64,000 nucleotides of DNA from Branchiostoma belcheri (taxonomy: Eukaryota > Chordata > Leptocardii > Amphioxiformes > Branchiostomatidae), in the NCBI RefSeq assembly GCF_001625305.1, contig NW_017804020.1, forward strand, positions 860,018 through 924,017, in the 5' to 3' direction. Below the pieces are notes generated by a model that saw only the letters and a program-made list of their open reading frames with translations, was not told where the DNA came from and ran no database searches. The position numbers and the translations under genes are program-made. Positions 24,701 to 36,700 of the stretch are shown here, one piece after another. Every line of letters begins with the position of its first letter. The first letter of the stretch is position 1.

Positions 24701-27700
24701 TTTCCTTCCATCGCCATGATGTAGGTGGTATTGTCTCCCATGGCTCAGCAGCCATTGCAAGTTCAGAGTGGAGCTCTGATTCCAGAAACCGTTCACGGGG
24801 TACCACTGCAGTCAACTCTGGTACCGCAGCAGAGTGCACCAGGTTCCATTGTACCACAGCAGGGTACACAAGTATCAGTAGTACCACATCAGGGTTCACC
24901 GGTAGCAGTGGTACCACCGCAAATTGCACCAGTCTCCATGGTACCACAGCAGGGTACACTACCACAGCAGGGTACTTCAGCCTTCATGGTACCACAGCAG
25001 GGTGCATCAGCCTCCATGGTACCACAGCAGGGTACACAAGTCTCCATGGTACCACAGCAGGGTTCACCAGTATCAGTGGTACCACCACCGGTTGCATCAG
25101 TCAATGTGGTACCACAGCAGGGTACATCTACCACAGCAGGGTACATCAGCCTTCATGGTACCACAGCAGGGTACACCAGCCTCCATGGTACCACAGCAGG
25201 GTACATCAGCCTTCATGGTACCACAGCCTGTTGAACTGGTATCTGTGGTATCACCGACAGCACCCGTGGTACCACTGCCAGGTCAACATGCCCCTCCAGC
25301 TTCACAGCAGGTGCAACAGGTGTTCCAGGTGGCCCAGCAGCACCTGACCCAGGTCCCTGCACCTGCAGATGTACATGTACAGCAGGCTCCGCACCCAGAC
25401 CAGGTCTGGACCTGTAGCAATTTTATTTTGGCATTTCAGAGTACACTGCTCCTCTACTAACCGGTTCTTTCTACTATAGGTAATGCTGTAGTGGTGAGCT
25501 TCTTGCTGACCTGTTGATATATAGTTAAAGCCATTTAATGTACTGCACAGGAATTAGAAAAAAATGTAGTCCGTTGAGAATTGTACAGGCATAGGGCTCA
25601 TATTTACTGTCGGCGCATAGAGAACCGAGTAAAAGCGTCCTGTCGCCATGTTGTGCAGGTGGTGGTGAGTGTGTACCAGCCAGCGGTGGCTGTCCAGCCG
25701 CTGAGCGAGCTGCCTCACCTGCCGCCGCACCCCGCCGCCTGTCACATAGCCGCACGACAGGTTGGAACGAACGGTCCTACCACCGTGTCATTGGTCGCAA
25801 CTAGCACGTCGGCAGAACGTACTGCACCTGCGCTAAACCTGTATTGTATTGTGCATTCGACAGAATGTCTCATATAAGGTTGTATTCAGGTATATAAGGT
25901 TAATATTCCGTCTGTAGTTTCCAAATGTTATGTCAGAAAAGATATCCTCTGCAACAGGCAAAATTCTAATGCAACGGTGACCAAACATCTAACGAAAACC
26001 GTGAAGAATCAGGGTTTCGCACAGGCGCAGTACGTTCTGTCGACATGCTTTGGCAACTACAACAATGACTATTCTTCCTGCATGTTAACCAGTGGTCCAT
26101 CGATGCTAACAAATCTTTTCTCTTGTTAGATACTTTGCTTAATAATAATATACATGTACCTTTTATTGCAGGCTTTGTTAAACATAACCTTTTTCTTTTT
26201 AGAGCATAGGTGTTACTTACAATGTACATTTTATTGTTATAAGCTACTAACATTTTTTTTTTTATCCCAGAGCTTCTAGCAGAGAATGTTTTATGGCATT
26301 TTAATGGGCAGCTGTTAAAAATTGTTGGGTCAAATCTGTGTCATTTTCTGACCAAATACAGTGCCCGTCCCCTGTGGCATTCTATCAGTACCCACGGCGT
26401 ACTAGTGGAACCAAGCCCGTCCGGCCGATCCCACTACACGGGACCCAGCCTATCCGACCAATCCCACAGCACGTGTACGAGGTTGTTCCTGACCGGAATT
26501 TGGGATCTTTCTCACCACAAGATCAGGTCGGGGGCATGGTTTCATGACAGATGAATGTAACACCCTGTTTTCCCCCGGCTTGGCCTAACATTTGCTGTAC
26601 AGTACGTCCCAGCTAGCATGGAGAGTTGCCCAGTATTAGTGGGGTTGCCGTGCCATCACCCTTGACTGTCTGATGTTGAGAGATGTTTTTTGAGTGGTGG
26701 TTTACTTTCTAAAACACAGACGTTTGCATAACTGTGTTCTACAATCTAATTTTGAGTGGAAAATGACAATGATTCCAATCAATTGTGATTTTGTTTTGTT
26801 TGGCTAGCACTTCTGTGAGGAAAATGATGTAGAAAAGTACGTGCTAGCTAAAAATAGTCCATAATATTACACCATTTCAGACGTCAGGTATGGTGGGCAG
26901 CAGCCAGCAGCAGGTGGCCGCCACAGGGGCGGCAACAACCCCGCCAATCAACCTGCCGATCTTCACCCAACAGCCTCACACTTCTTCAGGCTACTCCTCG
27001 TCCCCAGTTTCTGACCAATCTACTCAGACCTCCCCCACACAATCGCAGGAACAGGTTCGAACTCGATTGCCCCCCTCCCCCTTCCTCTTCAATCCCTAGA
27101 GTGACGATTGCTGTGGATTTTTTTAATTATAACGAAATTTTCCCTACCTAACCCCAGTGCTGAAAACCTTACTTTTTTTCCCTTGTTTGGTTTGGTTTGG
27201 ATTTGACAGATATAGTCGAAAATCAACAACGTGTGCTGTGTGTGTTTTGTTGAGAAAGCAAGCAAACTGATCTCCATTGAATCTTGAGAAGCTTTTCTCT
27301 TATTCTTCTAGATTCCCTTTTTGACTCAAGGAATTGCAACGGCATTTCCAAACACCTCTGGTAACACTGTCATACGTTTACCTAATTTCTTCTATACTGA
27401 TATGATATTAACCTAAAAAGATATTTTTCTCTCCTCACATATACGCCTTGCTTCCTGAGTGTCAGTCAACTGAAAGAAGAGCCAGCAAGTGCGGGCATTG
27501 GAATTTATCATAAGTTTTTTTTTTTAAATCGTATTTCTATGAGAATTTACGAACTTTTCATTTTCTTGTTTCTAGAAACAAGACGTTTGGCAAGGGGACC
27601 AAGGTGGAAAACCCCACTCTCCCGGTCTGGAAGACAAGGCACAGACAGAGCAAATACACGCACAAGGGACAACCAAGGAAGGGTAAGAGTCCTTGCTCTT

Positions 27701-30700
27701 TGTTTTTTTATTATAGGGTTTTCAGCAGAATTTTTCACAGTGTAGGGGTCAGGTACAGAAGGGCACGTAGTTAGCCCCAAAGACATGACTACAGTAGGGG
27801 GTCTGGTATTCTCAACATTCAAAACTCATAACTCTCTTAGCCATTCATAATTATTCAGAACATTCATTAATAACATTCATAATCCTTGAATACTTGACAA
27901 ATGATAAGTAAGAAAAGTTTAGGACATTTCTGGGCTCCAGACTAACTTTTTGAATTCATGATTAGAGAGCAAGAAAGCAAATATGCCATCATGATAATGA
28001 TAGTTAAGTTTTGCAGGCACACGACTTAATTTTTGGGAGCATAATTTTTTTATTATGGTCCAAAAATGGGAGCAGTCTATTGTTCCCTATCTTGATGTTC
28101 ATTGCTTATTTTCCTGTCCTTCACAGACATATTTCTGATGCTGACAAGAGTGACAAGGAAGGAAAGAAAGATGGTAAAAAAGTGGCCAGGAGTAAGTCCA
28201 AGAGAAAGCACGAGCGCCCGCCCAAACTCAGCATCACCAAGATCGAGGAGGGTGGGCTGGTGGAGTGCCAGTTCGAGACTCACAAGCAGAAGACGGTGAC
28301 CTTCAGATTCGAGTCAGACGAAGTGGATCCAGAGGAAATAGCAGACAACATGGTGAGGTCCCACTTCTCTGCCATGATATACGATTATTCCAAAGCATCA
28401 CACAATGCTGTCAGAATTTGTCATAGAAGAACTGGTTGAGGCCAATTTAGACTCACAATTTAGACACCATATTCACCTCATTATCCCTTAATTAATGCAC
28501 ACTTGGACAAGGAGTGGTCCTTGCATGCTACCATGAGGTACCCCCTTTATTAAGATGTTCAAGGAGATTTTGACTACGTGAAGTGACTTTCAGCAAAGAC
28601 ATCTTTGCCTTTTTGACAATGAACGTTCTTTGTTACAATTGTTAACATCCGCTGACCATCATTGTTTTCTATTGATAATGAGCTTAATACTCAGATCATA
28701 ATACTGTTTTAGTATAGACATGATGGAGTTGATTATGACGTGTTTTGAATGGTTTGTTCTTTTGTTGTGTTCCAACTCACAGAGGGAAGAAAAGCACCTT
28801 CTGGAACACTACGTGGAGGTCTTCAAAGAACAGATCCGAGAAGTAGCCAAGATTGCCAAAGAAAAGGGACCCACGGATGAGCCCATTGTACTTAAGAGTC
28901 CTCGGATTGCCAGGAAATTTACCAAAAAGGCACATGACGTAGAAGGGGTGAGTGTAACTTTTTTTCTGTGTACAATTTAGTCTTGGTTCTAAAGTTACAG
29001 AGATGCAGAGCTGAGGGTATTATCCATTACTACCCATTACAAAGTGTTAGGGAAAGGGATTGAAGTCAAACTATTTTATCGGTCAAGAAGGTTATGTTTT
29101 CAGTAGCATTTGTCTGTCTGTCTGTCTGTTAGCAGCATACATTGCAACTGAAGAAGCTTTATGTGCATTTTCATGAAACTTGGTAGGTGGGTAGGTGTTG
29201 ATGAGACATAGAAATGATTAGATTTTGGGCCCTCTGGCGACATTTGTTAGTAGTGCAGCAGAACTGGTTTTGATATCTCGTGATCTGAATATGCTAGGGT
29301 CACGAATTTTGGATGATAGATAGCTCTTGGGCTAGGGAAGAGGTGACATGAATTTTGACACCTTTTTTTCTGCCCAGGGTCCAGTTATCAAGTGCACCAT
29401 AATCAGCCTGGAGCAGGAGCAGCAGGTGGTGGAGTGTCAGTGTGACACCAGCCGGACATCCATCACATTCAAGTTCAATGTAGAGGACGACTCACCGGAG
29501 GAAATGACAGACAACATGGTAGGCCTTCAAATTATAGATGTTACTTCTCATCACATGGAAAACATATTGTTTTTGCTCTATTTCTTCTTCCTCTTCTTCC
29601 GTTCCAAACACTGACCTCTGACCTGGTCAATGACCAGACTGCCACTCACCATGGTTACATCATGTTGCAATTTTATCGTAGGAGGGACTTAGACTCCTGT
29701 CACCATATATGTGAATGCATTTGAGTAAGAATTAACAGAGCGGACCATATGCGGAGGTTAATATTATGCATTTGCTTTGCAAATGTTACCTTTCTAGTAT
29801 TTTATTTTATTCACATAGATTTGAGAACATTGGAGAGAAAGTATGTAATGTGCTCAGAAGGATCCTTTGCTCATGACACACAAAGAACATAAACATGAAG
29901 TTGGGGTAGCAAATACAAAACATACAGTGGACAATAAAATGAAAACGAAAATGGCTCATGTGAGTAGATAGAAACCATAGCGATGCTTTTATATAATAAA
30001 TCAAGCATTTAAGCAGTAGAAGTTATGGTTGAGTAGGTGTAGTCATCCTCTGGTATTACATATTGGTAGCACATCGGCAGAACGTACTGTGCCTGCGCGA
30101 AACCTGTAATGTATTGTGCATACCAGAACGTCTTATTTAAGGTCGTACTTATGTATTTAAGGATGACATCCTCAAATACATGTTAAAATGTTGTGTCAGA
30201 AAAGCTGCTGCCTGCAACAGACAAAATTCTGATGAAACGTTGACCAAACATCCAACTAAAACCGTGAAAAAAAGGTTTCACACAGGCGCAACATGTTCTG
30301 CCTAAGTCCTCATGTCACAGTAGCTGGGACGTGTCCCATATTTTCACACCAGTTATTTGTAATGGTCAGAGATGTCACAGTGTCCTCTGTGTGTGTGTGC
30401 TCTTCTATCATTAGGTTAAAGAGGGTCTGATCCTGGAGCAACATTCCGGCCTCTTCAAAGAGCAAATATGTGACATCATCAAGACTGTGAAAGAAGCTGA
30501 ATCGTCTGAGAAGCCGCTGGCCTTACCCTACGTGCCGCCTGCCGGGCGCAGGAGATCAGCCTCACAAAGTGCGGAGGAAAAGGGCACACAGCCTCAACAG
30601 GTGAACATCCTTAGTTTATATATACTTCAGTACGATTTTAAACTTTTGGACATGTTAAGAAACTTTTGACGACATCAAGCTGGGGTATTTGTGTTCAAGG

Positions 30701-33700
30701 TGTCACACCAACATAGAATTCTTTGCAAGTCCTTAGTTTGGTTTAGTTTATTTTTATTTATTTGAACATATTTAAAACAAAATACATAACAGTAAATAAC
30801 AAGACAAAAGAAAATGTGCCAGGGGTAGGAATGAATCCATGAGGCTTGTTCGAGTTTCCTCTTGTTTCAGTCAACAACTACAGTTCTTTACACATAAAAT
30901 AATTTTTCCTGTAAAGTTCCAGTAACTGTTGTTCGGTACAAGACATGACCTTCACACGTAACAAACTCGTCATGTTGCATTCCTCAATAATTGATATTTT
31001 TGGCTAACATTCTTCACCTTGAATCAGATCGTTTTGAGTTTGCTGCATTATTTTTTAAGTCTTGCTGCATGTACATGTAACTGTTTCTAAAAGTGGAGCA
31101 ATGTAGTTGTTTCTGCGTCTCTGATCAAAGTTGTTTCTTTCCTACAGAAGTTACAGCTTGAGGAGCAGCCGCCTGTTCAGCCTGAAGCACCAAAGAGTCC
31201 CTCTCCCCAGCCTCAAACCCAGGCTCCTGCGCAGGCCCCCGCTGAGCCTCCCAAGCAGGGCTCCCCTGTTCACCAGGCCCCTGTCCCGCCCACATCTGTG
31301 CCTGTTCACGGTGTCCTCCCGCAGACTGTTATGTCGGCCAAGGTTGCACCGTCACCCCAGGTTGTACCACCTGCCCAGGTTGTACCACCTCCGCAGGCCA
31401 TGCAGCCTCCACAGGGCATGCAGCCTCCCCAGGGCATGCAGCCTCCCCAGGGCATGCAGCCTAGCCAGGCTGTACCAACTCCCCAGGTTGTTCCGCCACA
31501 GACGGTCATGCCGACCCAAGGTGTCCACGGACAGAGCTTGCCTCCTGGAGTGTCACCACAAAATGTCTACATGCACAGTCAGAACCTCCCAGGTAAAGAC
31601 ATGCTTTAAACACACTTCTCAGAGTCAGTAATTTCTATGAAAGTGCTCTCTCAATAGTGAAGAATTAGAAATTAAATGACTCCCATTTTTACTACTGCTG
31701 TTGGTAAGTTTTAAAATGCAAAGAGAAATTTACAAAGTTGGTTGACCAAACTTGACCAGTGATATTCTATAGCTGTTCTATGATGCATTAGAAAAAAAAC
31801 TTAAGTAAATGGCTATGTTTTTTCAGGAATGCCCATGGCACCACACCCTGGAATGCCCTTACAACCAGGAGCCCAGATGCCCCCACAAGCCGCAGCTGAA
31901 CAGCCAGAGGCCCCCACCGTGGTGGGGAGATTTGCTGTGAGTTCCACATCAGAAGATCAGAAGCCGGAGTCCCAACCTGTCCAGCCAACAAAGCCTCAAG
32001 GGCACGTCGCCGCTCATAAGGAGGAAGCAGCGAAGAGCCCCGAATCCTTGGACAATGCGTTGAAGGGAATCATGAAGCCAGCAGATGCGTCAGGGCAAAC
32101 CTTGCAGACAATCAGCACCCAGACGTCACCTCAAGAGCCGACAGGGCCTTCTGTACCCGACCAGTCCTCATCCCAGGCTTCACAGGGACAGGGAACTGTT
32201 CCCCAGGGCAAGCCGCCAATGCAAAAGCGTCCCAGTGTGGAGGTACCTCCAACGAAGGTACAAGGACAAGATGTTGGTAAGCCTCCGAGTGGGGACACGC
32301 AGCCACAGGCTTCTGTACCTGCACCAGGGGAATCCAAGGTGCCATCAGGCGTAGCCGGAACACCTGCTGTAGCTGGCCAGCGGCAGGCAGCTGCTCAGCC
32401 ACCTGCACCACGTCAGGGTCCACCAGGCACACCGGCTAAAAGTGTATCTCCACCCATACAGCAAGTGCCAGCTGAGGAATCTGCAGGGTCCCAGGCTGTC
32501 CCCATGCAGGGTGTACCCGCCAGCCAGCCTCAAATGGGCCATCCTTCATCCTCAACACAAGGCCAAATGTTACAGCAGCCTCCAGCCAGCTCAAAACCAG
32601 CCAGCTTGAGTCCTACTCCTCCCGTCCCAGTAAAACTGGAAGAGAAGCACAAGATCCCCAGACCAGGAGACATCGAAGACTTAAAGATGAAGCTACAGGA
32701 ACTAGCCAAGCAGGGCAGCAAGCCGACAGTGGTGGCAGGAGTCCCCAGTGAAACCCCTACCCCTAGTGCTGTATCTGCCACCGGGGAGGCTCCACAGCCC
32801 AGCATGCCCTCTGTTCCCGGTGGAGGGGCTGCTCCGGTAACTGTGGGACAGATGCAGGGGTCAGCATTTGAGCCTGTACCGTCGTCAGCCTCGACTCAAC
32901 CAACAACCTTTGTGACGACGACCTCTGCCAAACCACAGGGAACAGTCACAGTCCAGACCACTCCCAGCGCAGGAGAGTCAGCAGAGACCACCCCGTCCGA
33001 GGCGGTCACGGGCAGATTCCAAGTGACATCTGTACAAGGGGAGACACAGGAGGGCACGTCTGCGAGCGTCAGCGCACCGGCTGGATCCAGTTCCAGCCCA
33101 GGACTGGAAGAAAGGAGGGGTTCGGTGGACCACCCTGCCGTCACAACCATCCGATCGGATGCCGGTTTCGGCTCGCCGATTCCGATATCCGGATCCCCGG
33201 TGCAGCCGTCCACCACCCAGCCTCAACCAGTGCCAACCATACCCGTCTCTTCCTCCATGCCAGCTGAGAACCAGATGCTTCAGCAGCAGTACATGCAACC
33301 TCAGATCCCCATGCCCGGACACATGTACCCGATGTATAACCAGTACCCCATGGGGATGTATCCGTACGGCCAGCTACCCTACCCCATGCCGACGTCAGGG
33401 CAGCAGGGCATTATGGTGCCTGGGTCACTCCCAGGACAGGGACCTGTGACCATGGCGGCACCACTCCCTATTCAACCCCAACATCAGTACATGACCGGCC
33501 CTGTGGCGGGACAGACGCCCATGCAGATCCCAGGTAGCATGCCTCCCGGTATGGGTCCGATCCCAGCCGTCTCACAACTCACCCCCAGTTCTGGCACCAA
33601 CGGTAAGGTTGGTCGGTTCCTCGTCTCACCGAGTGCAGAAGTTGGACCGGAAACGAAAATGGAGGACGTGCCCGTCACTACAGAAGAGCAGCAAGTGGAG

Positions 33701-36700
33701 GGCATCGTACAGCAGCTGGTGAACCAAACGGTACAGAAGGTAGAGGGACCAGAAGCCGTCGTAGAACAGACTCAACCACAGCCACCCGTGGACGAGACCA
33801 AACAGGGAAGGTTCCTGGTGTCCACCATCCAGGACGAAGTGTCCGCTGCTGCTAAAAATGGGGACGCGGGGGGAAAGCAGGACTCGACGTTAGACTCGGA
33901 ACGGGACGACCACACGGGACAACATCCTGCCACTGCTGCTTCAGACAACAATGCTGCTGAGAAGATGCCTTCAGATGACGACGTGTTCAAGAAGCCCCCA
34001 CCCATTGACCAGTTGGTTAGTGGTTTACGTTTCATTTATCCTACCTGATTTGCCACTCAAGATCATACTCAGTGATGTTTTACAAAGCTACTACTACACA
34101 TACTGTCATCATGTGTCTTGAATGGCTTTTCTTCATTGATGCGAAGTTGCAACCATATTCCCTTGTACCATCAAATATCTGAAGGACGTATTACCAGATG
34201 GCACTTGTTTTACGAGGGTCCGCATGCTTTTTTCTGTGAAGCCTTGGAGCCATTTCAATTCACTGTTAATTGTAGCCGGCCGCTTTAATTCAACATTAAG
34301 CATTGTCAGGAAATTCTTTGTGCAGTGTAATTTAGTCGACTTAATTCCATGTATGTTATTTGTTATCCTGAATTCATCCTTAACCATCATTGAAAAGTTC
34401 TTTGCATCATGTAGTCAAATGCCAGATTGCCCAAAAATCATTACAGACCGTCCAACGTTTTGCCACACACTGGTGACAAAAGAAAATTCCAAGTCGTTCC
34501 CAAAACTTTACACAAGCACAACTTGATTTACTCTGAACTGTTGCCAGCCTGCCTGAATGTACTGTTAAGCATTTTCAGCCCTCCTAAACTCACCGTTAGT
34601 ATTTCCAAGATCCTCCCTTTGCAGATCCTCAATTTTTTTTTGCCTTATCTCAAACACTAACAGTTCACTCTTGGTAATTTGTCCTCTACAGAGAAGAGTG
34701 CCTTCGTCTCACACATTGCAGGAACCCAGTGGAGTTGGTCCTCAACAGAACGGTAGATTCCAGGTGGAGACGGTCCCCATGAGTGCAGCGATGGGTGTGG
34801 TGTCATCCCCGGTGCTGGAGGAAAACATCCTGTCTACAAGCGGAGAGGGCTTGAACGACGAGGAAATGAAACTGCTACTAGAAAAGTGGGTACCAATAGA
34901 ATATATGTATATATGCTTCTGTATTGGTGAAGTATTAAGGTTGTCCATCAATATTTCAGGTTACTTCCAGGTTACATATACTTTTTTCTCAAGTTGCCCA
35001 GTGGCCAATCTAGGCCAAAAGCTAGGTTGCGCATCAATATTTCTGTCAAAAGTTGCTGTCAAAATGGCTGTTTATATTAAAAGGCAAGCCATAAGACAGG
35101 CCACCTGTAAAAGTATTGGTCACATGTTGGCTAAGGCGGGACTTACGCACTTGGCAAACTACTAGTAGTCTCGCACAAAAAATGGCTATTTCCAACCATG
35201 TACACCATTTATCATTAGGTTTTAACCAAAAGGTATATGTTTGCTGACTACATTTTGATACTTGAGAAAGAACTGTCAGAACATTCAGCTGGTGCTTCAA
35301 CACCATGGTCATCTACATGTAACTGTGTGAATTTTTGTGTGTGAGAATGCCATGATCACATCTTACTCTGTTAACTTATGATTTTTACTATCTTTAATAG
35401 GAATGTACAAGGTAGCTTTTTTGCTAGTATTGAAAGGACATTTCTGGAAAAAAATAACAACATAGCTGATAAATCCTGACTGTCGTACCTTGTCTCCTCC
35501 AGGCACAAACAGGAGTTAGCTGAGGTGCAAATGCGCCAGAAGCAGGAGGTGGAGAGGTTATTGACCCAGAAGAAGAGACCGGCGCGGCCACACCAACGGT
35601 CCAGCTCGGTGCCGCGGATTCCCAACCCACAGGTCAGTTGTACGGCCTCGGTTAGCCCGGGTCCAGCCTTCTGAGGTTGGTCTGCTCCTGACTCCTTTTG
35701 GAGCTGATACGAATACACAGCCAGTTCAACAGGGATGGGCCCAGGCTAGGGTTAAACTATTACACTCTTTTACCTTTCTTTCCCTTTTGAAGTTTCTACC
35801 TGTAGTACTTGACAAGAGTCTTTGTCATCACCAGTTGACATGCCGGTTATAATTTGACCACTGGCAGACATCCTTTCCTTGTCCATGCATTCTAGTCAGG
35901 ATGTCTTTGGGACAAAAGCATGCATGTTGTCGATAAAACATAAATGCTCAGAATCACGTTCTGTGAGTTACACAAAACTTTTCAAGGATTCTATTGTAGC
36001 ATGCTGTGCTTTTTTTGTCTTTGAAATATGCTTTTTTGCTTTTTTTTTTGTTCAACTCAAAAGTTGCCATCGGTCACTGTGTTGCTAGTTGATTTTCATC
36101 CAAAATAGACCTGAAACTTTGCAAAATGCTTAATATACTCTTCCCTCCAGCTTTTCTGTTTGATTTCATGCCTTTTCTGTTGTTTTGCCATCAGTACAAG
36201 TCACTAGGCTACTCTGCGGAGTATAGCTTTGGATCCCCATCAGCCCGCTGGTATAGCTACTATACTCTGGATGACTTTAATAAGGTCTGAAGTACAGTAT
36301 TACATTTCATGAAATTCAAGTCATCATGTTTTGTCTTACTCACCCCAACAACAAACGTTCATTCCACACCAAGTCCACTGTTCAATTGCAGAATTAAGTT
36401 CTTGGAAAATAGACTGTGCCTCCACATGTCCCACTCATGTTGACCTAACTCTCATTTGTTTTCATTGATTCATTTTACTAACTTTTGGCATCCACACATA
36501 AACTCAGCTGTAGATAACCATACATGTCGATGTCTGTTCACTGTTGATATCTGTTCCTGTTGAACATATCTGATTGTTCTGTTCCTGTAAACTGTGATTT
36601 GCGAGGATAGGTTTGAACAGATTTATTTGCGTTGCCTTGCTGACAAGTCTATGTCTACACTTCCTCAGGTGCAGCAGTTGCAGCAGGGTCAGATGCAGCA

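Larger units (their letters stand above)
23835..25520 (+). repeat. WNK: Tandem segmental duplication of exon plus flanking introns
   Basis: Copy 1 about 23835-24365, copy 2 about 24725-25505. Similarity extends from the acceptor through the exon into the following intron; the words aatcctgtagtggtgagctt and aatgctgtagtggtgagctt sit at matching places about 100 bp after the donors. Confidence 0.75.

Noticed and set aside
24820..25225. CRISPR-like array
   Set aside because: Units are contiguous without unique spacers and are translated; the organism is an animal.
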